Source: Picocystis sp. L7 (lineage: Eukaryota > Chlorophyta > Picocystophyceae > Picocystales > Picocystaceae). From it: DNA of 64,000 bases. Numbering within the stretch: the stretch's first letter is position 1; each line of letters begins with the position of its first letter. The stretch spans positions 868,001 through 932,000 of the forward strand of contig QXJR01000005.1 in the NCBI GenBank assembly GCA_020975725.1, written 5' to 3'. Both the position numbers and the translations under genes were made by a program. This document shows positions 21,701 through 31,743 of the stretch, piece by piece. Below the pieces are notes generated by a model. The model was not told the origin of the DNA. It ran no database searches and saw only the letters and a list, made by a program, of their open reading frames with translations.

Positions 21701-23040
21701 TTCTGACCTATGCAGCCCTGGTTAACTACGAGGTTCAGCAAGTCGATATTAAGACTGCTTTCCTCAACGCAGAACTGAATGAAGACATCTATTTGCAGAT
21801 TCCAGAAGGATTGAAGGGGAGCATGAAGACAACAGGTGAAGAGGAACACGTATTGAAGCTGGAGAAATCCCTTTATGGGCTGAAGCAAGCTCCCAGAATG
21901 TGGCACCAGCACTTAACTCAGACACTTAAGTCTGAACTTGGGTTTGTGTGCAATCCTGTGGATGAAACCATCCTGAAATGCACACATCAAGACACTGGAA
22001 AAGAATGCCTCATTCTGATCTATGTGGATGACCTGCTGATTGCAGCAGAAGATCTCAATACAACACAGATGGTGATTGAGTCCATTTGCAGAAAATACGA
22101 TGCCCGGGACCTCGGACCGGCATCGTTCTTTTGTGGAATGGTCATCCAGAGAAACAGAGAAAAGAGGTTAATATACCTCTCTGAACAAGGAAAGGTAAAA
22201 AATTTGATCCATCAGTTTAATATGGACAGCTCCAGGACAAGGAAGACTCCCCTAGACTTTACCTTGACCAAAGGGGAAGAGGAGGAATCATGCCAGACTA
22301 AACCCTACCAGGTTTTAGTGGGCACTCTGCTGTATCTGTCCACTACTACACGCCCAGACCTGTGCCAAGCAGCCTCACAACTCTCCAGGTTCATGACTGA
22401 CCCCAAAAACAGCCATTGGGAAGCAGCCAAGAATGTACTGAAGTACCTAAAGGAGACAGTTAATTATGGACTGTGCCTGGGGAACAGGATCGATGTCTTG
22501 CAGAAAGAACTCGATCAAGATATCGATATGTTTACACTTACTGGCTACTGTGATGCAGATTATGCCACAGACAAAGTGACCAGGAAATCGAGAACAGGAT
22601 ATGTATTCCTGCTCAGTGGGAGCCTTATTTCATGGCAAAGCAAACTCCAAGCAACTGTGTCAACCTCCACTGCAGAGGCTGAATATCAAGCGGCATCGAG
22701 TGCCGTCAAGGAGGGACTTTTGCTCAAGAACCTGCTGACTGACTTAACTTCTGGTGCAGTTAAGCAACAGATCAAAATGTTTTGTGACAACCAAGCCTGT
22801 ATCAAGATTGCACAGAGCTCAGGGTCCATGGTCAGGACCAAGCACATTGATGTGGCACACCACTTTGTCCGGGAGCGAGTGCTCTTTGGGGAAGTGAACT
22901 TCCATTATTGTGACACATCCAAAATGCTTGCTGATTTTCTGACGAAACCCAGTAAAGTCCAGCCTTTCTGGAAATGCATCACAGGAATTGGAGTCATGAG
23001 CTCTCCAGGTTGGTGCACCTCTGTGCAGCCCACAGAATGA
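18730..23040 (+). CDS. copia A gag-pol polyprotein
   Basis: An ATG at 18,730 opens 1436 residues in one frame. Gag (residues about 1-230) has WPSWSFKMMNCLEILDLWEY and the zinc knuckle CSFCKKYGHVVKNC at about 222. Protease is WIIDSGASFHM at about 315. The pre-integrase zinc domain is WHERLGHPSEPR ... CEACIQAKQ. The integrase DDE core comes before reverse transcriptase, as in copia: YMDLVGPM, RTDLGTEF, TPQQNAAERLHR. A Ser/Pro/Ala-rich linker with short imperfect repeats lies at about 815-860 (21,190-21,300). Reverse transcriptase has TTWVFKVKTDGDGKVERYKARL and LIYVDDLLIAA. RNase H has YCDADYATDKVTRKSRTGY and STAEAEYQAASS. All expected domains are present and open. Confidence 0.95.
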   Translation: MAAKSAIENLDRDGVPELNPTNWPSWSFKMMNCLEILDLWEYVEEEPHMLVDEGGNLTTESQELAKMVRKARSRILMSVSSRYRGVLKHCTTAKQVWDKLESFYKDRSQSRLTHLKRAFNNVMMEQGEDVDNYINRVANLVDELNENGAEISEAATCTAIVAGLPPSYKHLMHILDNQTCTFTIESVRNSILRFDATESLGKGLSAVTLSNQRPKSKKFCSFCKKYGHVVKNCWTARSIKKRELQEATADQQTTCNGDGAVDDTDGEHALSFMAIAVRTPTMQSRFPHVLGKPLIKQSSRAFKASTAQLDTWIIDSGASFHMTGDPDILEPSSIVHKCIPVTCAEGSELTSQLRGNALIHASDGTQVRLTNVYYIPGFKHNLFSVNAATSNGAQVVFTQGACRIVSASGTIEAPLTRDRVYALVVTARRWHERLGHPSEPRMKLLGLPHKLDGACEACIQAKQTARPYHPSEYNLEPLDLVYMDLVGPMPETMAGQQYYLSMYDQSTKTSQVFLLPNKNHTARAVMEGITTFETIAKAGCKVKAIRTDLGTEFITKELQTYLQDRGIVHETTAGYTPQQNAAERLHRTLNDSARAMLIHAKLPEKFWGEAVRCANYLRNRTTVSLSANGKTPLELLTGAPTPTSHLRVFGCEAWVLIPEAKRSSKFGARSVPGIFIGYQNNSTYRVLVDDKVVTSRNVSFVENKLPVSKQTSDSQPEVVADLLAEAPQFSMESEGSHHESEDHHLISRRAVQPSSAGVPLSQRKSDWPAIENSAATTPAAHRKPASPDSRQQSMMSRDEGATHAAQVTPSPLPDTVYFPVAPTNSAVPGASPASPTASPAPANPASSAANPAPANPAMVEGEAPTAISHPYNLRSRGNKALEAAATRQWEISNDFSGYARAMARPDADLWREAITDELTSLAKNGTWRLVPLPPGRIPLTTTWVFKVKTDGDGKVERYKARLCVRGFEQRAGVDFHEVFAPTSGKVAQRAFLTYAALVNYEVQQVDIKTAFLNAELNEDIYLQIPEGLKGSMKTTGEEEHVLKLEKSLYGLKQAPRMWHQHLTQTLKSELGFVCNPVDETILKCTHQDTGKECLILIYVDDLLIAAEDLNTTQMVIESICRKYDARDLGPASFFCGMVIQRNREKRLIYLSEQGKVKNLIHQFNMDSSRTRKTPLDFTLTKGEEEESCQTKPYQVLVGTLLYLSTTTRPDLCQAASQLSRFMTDPKNSHWEAAKNVLKYLKETVNYGLCLGNRIDVLQKELDQDIDMFTLTGYCDADYATDKVTRKSRTGYVFLLSGSLISWQSKLQATVSTSTAEAEYQAASSAVKEGLLLKNLLTDLTSGAVKQQIKMFCDNQACIKIAQSSGSMVRTKHIDVAHHFVRERVLFGEVNFHYCDTSKMLADFLTKPSKVQPFWKCITGIGVMSSPGWCTSVQPTE

Positions 23041-23056
23041 CCCTGAGTGGGAGTAT

Positions 23057-23371
23057 TGAGAGACCTGGGTCCAGGGATCCCTCTGTGGGAGTTTCTTCTC
23101 TATTGGGAGAAGAAACTCTATCGTGCAGGCAGGCAGGGACGACGGTCCCGAACGGACCGGCTGGTGCCGGGCTCTCGATAGGTCGCACGAATGCGACCTC
23201 GGATACTTAACATGCATGAGTTAATAGATCGATTACACGCTCAAAAGCCGCCGCCAAGCACCCCCGCCTTCAAGACGCTCGTCCATTGGATCCATCGGCC
23301 GAACTCTGTCGGTTCAGACCGACCCACCAGCCCAAGGGAATCCTCACTCCATTGAGGATCATCTGTTTTTA
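23057..23371 (+). repeat. copia A 3' LTR
   Basis: 315 bp, from TGAGAGACCTGGG to CATCTGTTTTTA. It aligns along its whole length with 18,354-18,676. Confidence 0.9.
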
Positions 23372-23805
23372 AGCTCGTCGCCCTCCATTGGATCATCGTC
23401 CAGGTTAGAAACCAACAAGGTTCCCTTTCGCGCCAAATCGCAGGATCCTTGTTTTCGGTACGAACAGATCGATATATTACAATCCCCGCGGAGGACGAGA
23501 CCCCCATCTTTCGGGACGATTTTGGGGAAGAAAAGCCGAATCTCGATTGCGACCCGAAAAAATACGACCGCTACGACCGGGGCGAAACGGATCGGAAGTT
23601 TTTTTGGGGGGGCTTGCCGAACGCCTCTATTCAAAATAAAATTAACTACTTCCAGTGAAGGATGCAGTCTTCTGTCAACGATCCAAGAACATACGATCGA
23701 ATGAAAAAGCCACCTTCAGTTATCGACAAGGAGTCTGGAGAGCGCACGGCATCCTAACAGCCTTCACACTTTGCGGGCAAAACAATTGGTGTGGAGAAAC
23801 TAACA
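23372..23805. other. upstream region of the exostosin-like gene
   Basis: 434 bases between copia A and the next start codon. An AT-rich GATATATTA near 23,469 could be a core promoter element. Two G runs occur near 23,600. No ORF of note. Confidence 0.4.
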
Positions 23806-25017
23806 ATGATGGTGGCTTTCGTGGATGTGGGAATTGAGTCGGTGGCGATAGTTTCATCAACGGTCTTTTTCTTTCTGACGGTATCCACAAGCTGTAAAAG
23901 GTCTGAGAAGGTCACTAGCTGGATGCAACACCAACATTTCTCTATGAGACATGCCGAAGCATTGCCCACCAGACATATATTTGGTGTGCCCTGCCCTGAG
24001 ATTGTCTGTTGGAAGAACAAAATGCTAGGTAGCATCATCAAAATGTTCTCAGAAACAGAAGTACACCCAATACACACGGGCATGTTCCACAAATGTCTAA
24101 GGGAAGGGTGCGCATCAAATTTAGTATTATTCGATTGCTTTCGCAACCTGAATTCTTCTTGGCCAAAGAATGGTGAAATAGTAGTGATTAAACAAGCTGA
24201 TATTTGCTGTGCAAAGGAAAGGCTCTTACAAGCCAGACATACTCTGAGGAAGCTAGTCCTGATTACAGTAGGTCATGATAATCTAGGCTCCCCTGCTACA
24301 CAACGTTCATTGCGCACAGGAGATCAGTTTTCCTGCTTGAAAGAACTACTGAGGACCGCTTTTGTTGAAAAATACTTTGTGTCTCAACATAAGTCTTCGT
24401 ACCAGCATCCCAAGCTGGAGTATATACCACTTGGACTTGGTAGTGCAAGTTCAATGCTCAAGGCCCACATCAATTCCAACACCTTGATGTCAACACTGGA
24501 AGAAGTTAGAACTGTTCTGAATGCAGCATGTCGAGACAAGAAATGCATCATGACACCAATTGCTGTGAACACTAACCTTGACGGAAAAGTCAGTGGAAAG
24601 CATAGACAGATGGCATACGCAGAACTCTGTAAGAGAGTTGTGGATGTCCCCAATTACTATGGAAAGCTGAAAGGAAAGCATATTTTTCAACATTATGGCA
24701 TGCATGTCCTTGGCTTCTCCCCAAAAGGTACACACTATGATTGCTGGCGTCATTATGAAGTCTTGATAAGTGGGAGTATCCCCATTGTTGACCAACATCA
24801 CAGTATTTACGCAATTCTAAGTGACTTGCCCACTCTCGTCTTAAATGATTGGTCAACTCTAACAAATAGTAGTATTCACGAGCATTTAAAGAACATGCTA
24901 TTAAGTGATGGATTTAATCTACAGAAGCTCGGTGATTGCTACTGGCTCAGGAGAGTTGGCGTCAAATTCTTAGGAACTAAATGTGAGCGAAGACAGCTAC
25001 CACAAGTCCTGCGGTGA
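23806..25017 (+). CDS. exostosin/RXYLT1-like glycosyltransferase, type II membrane protein
   Basis: The first ATG in the open frame is at 23,806 (403 residues), and a second follows at once. A signal anchor is visible at residues about 8-32 (VGIESVAIVSSTVFFFLTVSTSC), followed by basic KRSEK, so the catalytic part would face the Golgi lumen. The C-terminal half carries the family signature: EYIPLGLG at about 205, then FSPKGTHYDCWRHYEVLISGSIPIV at about 302-326 (given here as two blocks: FSPKGTHYDCWRHYEV and LISGSIPIV), then LSDLPTLVLNDWSTLT at about 335-350. In exostosin-type enzymes this block binds the nucleotide sugar. N-glycosylation sites are present (LNSS, TNSS). The sugar and acceptor cannot be read from sequence. 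In green-lineage cells such enzymes usually build cell-wall polysaccharides or glycoproteins. It looks intact and single-exon. Confidence 0.8.
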   Translation: MMVAFVDVGIESVAIVSSTVFFFLTVSTSCKRSEKVTSWMQHQHFSMRHAEALPTRHIFGVPCPEIVCWKNKMLGSIIKMFSETEVHPIHTGMFHKCLREGCASNLVLFDCFRNLNSSWPKNGEIVVIKQADICCAKERLLQARHTLRKLVLITVGHDNLGSPATQRSLRTGDQFSCLKELLRTAFVEKYFVSQHKSSYQHPKLEYIPLGLGSASSMLKAHINSNTLMSTLEEVRTVLNAACRDKKCIMTPIAVNTNLDGKVSGKHRQMAYAELCKRVVDVPNYYGKLKGKHIFQHYGMHVLGFSPKGTHYDCWRHYEVLISGSIPIVDQHHSIYAILSDLPTLVLNDWSTLTNSSIHEHLKNMLLSDGFNLQKLGDCYWLRRVGVKFLGTKCERRQLPQVLR

Positions 25018-26049
25018 GCATACATAGCTCAAGTACTTAATCATGCAATAGAGTCCAAGACTCTCTATTTGCCTTTTGTCGAAAAATATATACAATGATA
25101 GATGGGTCAGATTCGCAAAATATGAATGGAACCTTGGGCAAACCGGTCGAGCCATGGTTGATCAGGGCGACTTTGTACAAATGCACATGACTACTCTCCT
25201 TTCTCTATTCGCACTTCTCATCTCCAGGAAGAGGCCTTCTCAAGAAGCTGAATCACAGGGCTCTTGGCAACCCATTTGATGCAGCAGCTGCGAGTAGAGT
25301 GTGCAGCGGTGAAAAAGGATCGCTGGATTCCAATCTGTAGATCTGGCTATCCTTTCTCCAAACTCTCCAGTTGTGTAGAAACTTGCAGCTGTGAAAGAGT
25401 ATGCAGTGTACCATTTGCAAAGGTGTCCCTTCTCATGGCCTGATGTTTACTAGAAGTATGCAAGTGGGTATGAACTTATGACTTGGAAATATGTTTCGGC
25501 TCTTCAATGCTAAAGATGCAGGGATCATTTGACCTGTCCATATTGCTCAAGCCCGGTTCAAGATTTTGGCACAATTTTTGGCGAATGTGATGAAGAGCTT
25601 CTCACTCGCTGGGCACCAGCATTCTGCTTACGAGTGGATTTATCATGAAATTTCCTAGAACTAAAACAAGAGCATTGAATGCCCCTGTGGTCCGTCTAAA
25701 AAAATTGTCACCTGGTTCCTCCTGTGTCGAACTTGCCCCATTGTTGAGAAGAGGGATGCAAAAGGCATTTGTGGGAATGTATTCTCTCTTGAAGACAACA
25801 AGTTCATGCTTGAGACCCAAGCCGCGTATACGCGCTCCGCTTCATGTCTGCTTGGTAGGTTTAATGCACAATCATCCTCTCTCTGTGCGAAGTGGGTTGA
25901 TGCGCGTATGGCACTGTTTGCTATCCACGCCACGACGCGCTTCGAGCTGCCATGCCATTCTCCATTCCATCGACCGTCACCGACCAGTCGACCGGGTGTA
26001 GGATATCCAGATCCCTTCAGAAGGAGAAGATTCCCAAAAGATTGCGAAC
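25018..26049. other. intergenic DNA after the glycosyltransferase gene
   Basis: Likely holds the 3' untranslated region of the glycosyltransferase. ORFs of 90-118 codons at 25,645-26,001 are open on both strands and match nothing. No repeat or RNA gene is seen. Confidence 0.4.
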
Positions 26050-26461
26050 CTCCAAAGCTTGCGATCCTAATAGCTACCCATTAATGATGTCTATTCACGC
26101 CCTCGAAATGGTGGATACGGACGAAATCTGTGAGCTAGTTGACATGACTTGGCCCGAATGGTCATACAATACGGAGGAAATCTTCATCTTGTGTGACTTT
26201 GGGGCAACGTGAATGTGGAAGTGCCACCATGAACCACAAATGCCAACGAATACACACTTGAAGATCAAGGGACGCTGAAGATGGTGGCAAAGGCAGAAGC
26301 TCGCATCCTCGTGCAAGCCTAGCACAACTACGTAGGTGTCATCAATGGTTACCAAACGGCAAAACAAATTCGGGACAAACTTGAATCCCTCCACAAACAA
26401 GAGCCACTCTCCCTTATTCAAGGCATACCACAATATCTGTATGGATGATAAGAAAGTCACG
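26050..26461 (+). mobile_element. decayed gag of an A-family copia element
   Basis: Fragments such as PLMMSIHALEM, AEARILVQA and TAKQIRDKLESLHK follow the same order as FKMMNCLEILD, KARSRILMSVSS and TAKQVWDKLESFYK in copia A gag. Heavily broken and clearly old. It is cut off at 26,461/26,462 by a gypsy LTR, and the 3' end of the same family reappears at 29,085. Confidence 0.7.
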
Positions 26462-26677
26462 GGTTCGTAGAAGGTCTCTCGTTGCTCTGAAACTCCACCA
26501 ATGTGGAGGAAGTTGTCCTTTAGGATGGGAGGCGCTCGAAAAGGCAGCTCGTCATGCAAGGTCAAGATCAACTTGCCTAGTAGATCAATAGGGGACGAGG
26601 TAACTTCCCTCAGCCAATGAGGGTGTTGACGCCCTCAATGGGTTAGGAGCCCTTGTCAACGCTTGTGGCTCCTAACA
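26462..26677 (-). repeat. LTR of the decayed gypsy element
   Basis: On the minus strand it begins TGTTAGGAGCC and contains AAGTTGATCTTGACCT and GGTGGAGTTTCAGAGC, aligning in order with the 224-bp G1 LTR. Substantially diverged. Confidence 0.7.
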
Positions 26678-29030
26678 CTCTTCAACCCTAACTTCAGCGT
26701 CCTTGACGGCAAGCTATTTTGATTGCAAAGTCTAAAATCGAAAGTGTAGAAAACCTGCCCTTAGGACCAAAACTGCTATCTCTGTATACTAAATTCCGAA
26801 TGTCGATGGGTAGATGAGCGTCCACAAGTTTGTATGGGTCACCAACTCTTCATAAGCATCTGCGTAACCAACAATGTATCTGCCAAAAGCGTGTTTGGGT
26901 TTTGATACACCTCACCTGCAAAGTACATTACTACACCGTCTTCTTCAAACTGTTGTCGGACCACGCGATGAAAATCTTGTTGCGGTTTTGAATGTAAGGT
27001 TGGAAACGTAGCATTTGGCTTACTACTATTGCGGCTATCAAGGTGCCTTGCGAGACCAAGTGTTTTGCAGATTAGGTGTTATTAGCTGATATTGTTCCTT
27101 TGTGTGTTTCTTGATGGCCTTCTTGTCGGAGTGGCCAATAGCGGTGTTTGGTATAATTCCATTGACCTTCTCGAAGAAGCTGACGTCACCCACGAGTGCA
27201 ACGCCTTCATTGGCCCAACCCAGTTGTTTGGAATCCGTGTCCCACCGCACGTTAAATTGGGCTGGAACGGAGGTCCAATCCCTAGGTAGAAACTTCCTTA
27301 GAGGAAACCTCGAGGTTGCTTCATCGGGGCGGCTTTGGTAGGTGGACATGGATGGTGGAGGTCCTTGTGCGAATGGGAACTTGGTAAGATCACCGGTCTT
27401 GAATTTTCCCATTTTTTTTGCATTCACTACTAAATGCATATTGTTGCCTTTGGGCACACGTGCCTCGTAATAGTCCTGCCCGAGCGCCCAAACACTCATG
27501 GTCACGCGAAAGCGTTGCTGCAGTTCGCAGTGGTTGCTACGACTTGCACAACCTGTCTACAACTTCACCACATCACCTATTTCAAAGTATTTGGAAACAC
27601 GTGTTCCACTCTCAACCTTTGGAGGACGAGGAAAGCGGTCGTGTACACTTGGACCCACGAAGGAAAGGTAGGACAAACTCGGATGCTTTGCGAAGAAACG
27701 GCTCCTTTAGTACTCCAACCGTGCCCGGATGCGGGCGGCGTGAGGACGGCGCGTGGGCCGGAGGCCTTGAGTAGGACTTGTTTATTAAAACGACCGGCAA
27801 CTCCTCTCTATGGGTCATTGAGGTTATCCTCTTCCGTAACTGTCCAAAATGGTACAATTAGTACACTATCTTAACTGATAAATGTCTGCACTTGTACATG
27901 TACTGTCAACGAAGAAGAAACCCCTCCTCCATCGGGAGGGTGACCTAGGAAAGTGTAACACACGATGACGGTTGTTGAAATCCTTCATACTGTCCTTAGC
28001 TTTTACCAGATAGATAGCCATGCTTTGATAAAGGTTGCGTTGACTCGGACATGGCTTAGTAATATGTTTGTCGATTGCACGGTCTGTTAGTACCGGAGAT
28101 AGGTAGAAAGGCATGGTTCGATGACGCCCCAACTCGGCTTGGAACGGTCTTACCCTAGTTGCTACGTTAAGGGTGTTTTTCGTTGCATACTCGGCAACAT
28201 GTAAGCATCGGATGTGATCGGTCTCGTCAGCTAGTGTATTGATAAGGGCAACTTGTGACGGCTCACTAAGAGTGGCCACTTGCCCTTCTGGCCGACCATC
28301 TAACTGCTAGTGGCATGCTATGGTAAGCACCCTTGTAATACCTAACGACTCCATAAAATCTCTCTGGTATCTGCTAATGAGTTTCATATCGCGGTCCATG
28401 ACCATATTGTGAGGACAACCACACTTAGCTACCAATCACGCTCAAGCTAGAAGGCTTGCTCATTAGCATTGATTGTAGAACATGTAGGAATGTATATCGC
28501 ACGTTTGGTGAATCAATCCACAACGTTAAGCACCGCCTTGTGCCTTTGGTTCATGAGCAAGCCCATTTCAATGTCTAAAGTAACCCAACCGTTAGGGTAG
28601 GATCTATGAATCGTGACGAATGTGTGTCTTTGAGCGAAGTTGGCTGTATTTGGCCTAATTGACGGGTATAGCATTGTTTACCATAATTTTTCATATCGCT
28701 ATGCAGACCGGGTTAGTAAAACTAACGAAAAAATATTTCCGTTGTTGTGTAAGTGCCCGGATGTCCCCCGTCTAGCATATCATGAGCAATCATGGATATA
28801 ATGTGTTTGATCATTCGATCCCTTAGCACATACAATCTTATGTGCCCTTGGGCAATGTGATACACCATGTCACCCTGTCGCTTAAGGGTGATTGTGTCCA
28901 ACAGGTTCTTGAAGCGTTGATCGGTCGTGGCTGCGTTTGCAACTAGTTTCTCTAGGTGGCTTATTTTACCCACGTCGACCACCGCAATGGACATCAAGTG
29001 TGTGAGAATCATCAATCTTTGCTTGGTAAA
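26462..29030 (-). mobile_element. decayed gypsy element of the G1 type
   Basis: On the minus strand, integrase and tail segments parallel G1 closely. VVDVGKISHLEKLVANAA (near 28,970) matches the G1 linker. VAEYATKNTLNVATRVRPFQAELGRH (near 28,170, shown in part) matches the integrase end. FPLRKFLPRDW and FFEKVNGIIPNTAIGH (27.1-27.3 kb) match the chromodomain-like tail. An LTR of the G1 family (26,462-26,677) closes the 3' end. No DNMT, reverse transcriptase or gag is visible, so most of the 5' half is gone. Broken many times, and much older than G1 or G2. Confidence 0.85.
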
Positions 29031-29084
29031 AGGGACTACTATCTACCAGTGGTAGAAGACGTGGATAGTACGTTGTTGCTAACG

Positions 29085-29636
29085 GGCGCGAGTCCTCCTC
29101 CATTGTTTAGAGCCACACTCGAGGAATTGAATTCACTTGAGACCAAAAACGCATTGCCTAACATTCGGTTGTGTGTGCACCTCTCAAGTTTGTTACGCAA
29201 GGTCATCCTACCCCTAGCGAGGGTAGGTCTCCTCTAGAAATGCAATCCGTAGGGCGAACACAGTCCGGACAACCCAGGGAATGCCCTCGACTAAGTGGAG
29301 GTGAATCGGAACCAGTTTATTGAGAGACTTGGGTCCAAGGATCCCTCTGCGGGAGTTTCTTCTCTATTGAGAGAGGAGACTCTACCGTGCAGGCAGACAG
29401 GGACGATGGTCTCTTACGGACCAATTGCTACCGCGCTCTCGATGGGTCGCACGAATCCGAACTCGGATACTTCACGTATTTGAGCGAATAGATGGATGGC
29501 ACTCGCAAAAGCCGTCACCAAGCACTCACGCCATCAACACGCTCGTCCATTGGATCCATCGGTGGAAAACTGTCGGTTTAGGCCGACCCACCAACCCAAG
29601 GGAATCCTCACTGAATTGAGGATCAAGTGCCTTTAT
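29085..29636 (+). mobile_element. 3' end and LTR of an old A-family copia element
   Basis: 29,321-29,636 aligns with the copia A LTR from TGAGAGACTTGGGTCC through CCATTGGATCCATCGG to the GAGGATCA end, with scattered differences. The 200 bases before it show faint similarity to the copia A RNase H end (GAGACCAAAAACGCATTG against GGACCAAGCACATTG). With the gag remnant at 26.05 kb this is probably one old copia, broken many times and interrupted by the decayed gypsy. If the 5' link is wrong, the LTR is a solo LTR. Confidence 0.7.
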
Positions 29637-31009
29637 TGAAAAAATGCCTTGAGCCCCGGTCCTCCAACGGACGTCCTTAAATCGACGAGAATAGGGGGGC
29701 CTTCCATCACGGTCCTTGTCGATGGGTCGGTCGACTAAAACAAGTCCCACGGACGATTTCCTGCCCAGGAAACGGGGATCCGTCGAGGATTCATCGATAT
29801 CTTCGGTCGAAATACCGACACGTTTCCCGTCATCTTTGCCCCCCTCCGACGATCGAACCCACCGAACGAGCATTTGCCCAAGTCCGGACGACCTGAGGAA
29901 AATCGGATGTAGGAAAAGCGAACACGGTAGGAATCACCACCACCCCTCCCATCCCACAGCCTAGGGACTCGGGCAAAAGGGACCGAACGTGTCGACCTGC
30001 GCATGTGCGACCGTCTCGAGTGCTTCGATCCGACGCCACGAACGAAGCCAATCGAGACGGTCGCACACGTGCACGCGAAGATCGAGAGGAGCTTGTCGGG
30101 ATCGGAAACGAACAAATCGGTTGGGATTCGTGGCGATGCTGCACGCGACGAAACAGCGAACGAAGCTTCGACATAATCGCAAACCGTCCACCGAACGGGA
30201 TGGTGCGTCGAACAGTCGATCCCTCCAAACAACGCTAGAAGCCTCGCTGCTTGGAAGAACTGCATCTACAACCGGCAAGGTGCGAATCCGAGCAAATTCG
30301 TTCGCTTCAAGTTGGGCACGGTGGCACGCCATCGCCAACTCGCCGACCCGCACGGTGGACGCTCCGCCTGTCGAATGCAGCGGCGGTGCGTGCGACCAAC
30401 CACGCATCCGGTCGATCCGATCTTTCTCGTGGATGTGATCAACGCACGCAATTTTCGATCGAACGGTGGTTCGCGGGTGCGTGCTGCTCGTCTGAGCCGA
30501 CCTCAACAAAAGGTGGGGGAGAAGGATGCGGTTCGGAACCAACGACGTCAATGGCGACAGCACCCTTGCCTTCGTGGCAACCGAGTCGGGTTTGCCACAA
30601 CCGAATGGCGCGCGACTGAAGGTATGGTTTGCCATCGATTCGACACGTTTCGCAAGGTTGCAGACGCTCAAGCCTGCGCCACTGTTCGACGCTGTTTTGT
30701 GCACGTTGTACTAGGCCTTCGATTCGCACTCACTAGCCCCTCGGGGGACGGGGGCTATGAGGGAATACCAGGGTATATCCCACCCTCGACGACACAGAAC
30801 CGACTGGACGGTCTCAATGCACGAGGGTTTCGTGCACGGCGACTGCTCTGCGGAAGACAACGCGACGGGCGACATCCTTGTCGAGAACGATGGACGGTGC
30901 TACGAGGTAAGGGACGGCTGCGAGTGTACGAACAGAACGAGAGGTGCCTCGATCGATCACAAAGGAAATCAACGAGGCCATGGCTGGAGGAGGGGGAAAA
31001 AATGAGAAG
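29637..31009. other. CpG-rich intergenic DNA, no recognised gene
   Basis: Rich in TCGA, CGAT and CGNACG words, with ORFs open on both strands at once (for example 29,961-30,704 minus). Their Arg/Ser-rich composition argues against real proteins. Contains a strong hairpin at 30,005-30,066. Confidence 0.4.
30005..30066. repeat. 15-bp perfect inverted repeat with inner stem
   Basis: GTGCGACCGTCTCGA at 30,005-30,019 pairs with TCGAGACGGTCGCAC at 30,052-30,066. CTTCG (from 30,023) and CGAAG (30,043-30,047) add an inner stem. No flanking gene explains it. Confidence 0.85.
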
Positions 31010-31480
31010 GGGGATCAACCCAGACCAATGCAACACATCAGCAGAAAGCAAGGGAGGAGCAATATCCATGAGGTTGCTCATGAACAGGATCCAGGTTTTG
31101 AAGTACCATTTCGGCATCATAATGGTTGCGTATGCACCATTGATATCCTTGTGGAACTGTTTTCTACGAAGTCGAGAAGAGAGGCTAGAGTAATGTTGAC
31201 GAAATATTGAGGTGGGAAGGAACACAAAACTTTCACTACGTTTCGAAGGGTTGAATTTCCCGTAAGGGGCAAACTTGGTACTCAATTGTTGTGCATCAGC
31301 TCATGGCAACACTTTCACCATCTCACCGTCAAGTACAAAGATAAATCAAAGATTGAGAGCTTTTTGGGGAAATACCGGGCGTTTCTTGACACATGCTTCA
31401 GCAAGGCTGCTAGTAATTGTTTGGATGAGCCCAACCTTTGTAAGCCAATAGAAAAATTTGGTGGTGTGGCGCTTGGGCGC
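31010..31480 (+). pseudogene. coding-like segment, weakly like a KilA-N/BRO-type domain
   Basis: One frame reads like protein over about 150 residues, with about one interruption. Segments include GFEVPFRHHNGCVCTIDILV, KSRREARVMLTKY, FRRVEFPVRGKLGTQLLCIS and KIESFLGKYRAFLD. The order (a short NG hairpin with a 'cTIDil' helix, a run of basic residues, 'PvRGK', then a helix ending in F-x-x-K-YRaFLD) recalls KilA-N/BRO-like DNA-binding domains of large DNA viruses and some eukaryotic mobile elements. This is a pattern impression, not a firm match. It could equally be an exon of a host gene. Confidence 0.35.
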
Positions 31481-31743
31481 CCACCTCCTTTTCCCGTGGC
31501 AAGCCCGCGTCGCTGGTGGTGGCGTCGGCGTGCGTTCGCGCTCGTTCGCTTGTGCGTTCGTGTCGCCGCGGTGCTCGAGACCGTTGGGCAGAACATTGTT
31601 GTGTTCTCGTCCCCCTCCGCCGCTTTTAAAATTGCATCTTAACTCCATTGGGGAATCCGCCCGTGGCTAAGCCACGTATTTATCCGGTTCATCGGCCACA
31701 GAGCCCTTATTAGAAAGGGGGACAAACCGGTCCCTAATCGGGG

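Larger units (their letters stand above)
18354..23371 (+). mobile_element. copia A: Ty1/copia LTR retrotransposon, looks whole
   Basis: LTRs at 18,354-18,676 and 23,057-23,371 are almost identical. They differ by one short tandem duplication and about one substitution, so the insertion is very young. A primer site similar to the tRNA-Met complement (GGTTAAGAGCC) follows the 5' LTR at 18,677. Purine-rich GAGTGGGAG precedes the 3' LTR. A single gag-pol frame fills the interior. No clear 5-bp target duplication was found at my assigned ends. The element separates two host-like genes. A diverged LTR and decayed body of the same family lie at 26-29.6 kb. Confidence 0.93.

Noticed and set aside
26620-26680. 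Short inverted repeat with GTTAGGAGCC and GGCTCCTAAC read as a transposon end
   Set aside because: Better explained as part of the decayed G1-family LTR, which aligns across the whole stretch.
29961-30704. 247-codon minus-strand ORF
   Set aside because: Arg/Ser/Val-rich composition, the opposite strand equally open, no domain, CpG-rich context. Likely chance.
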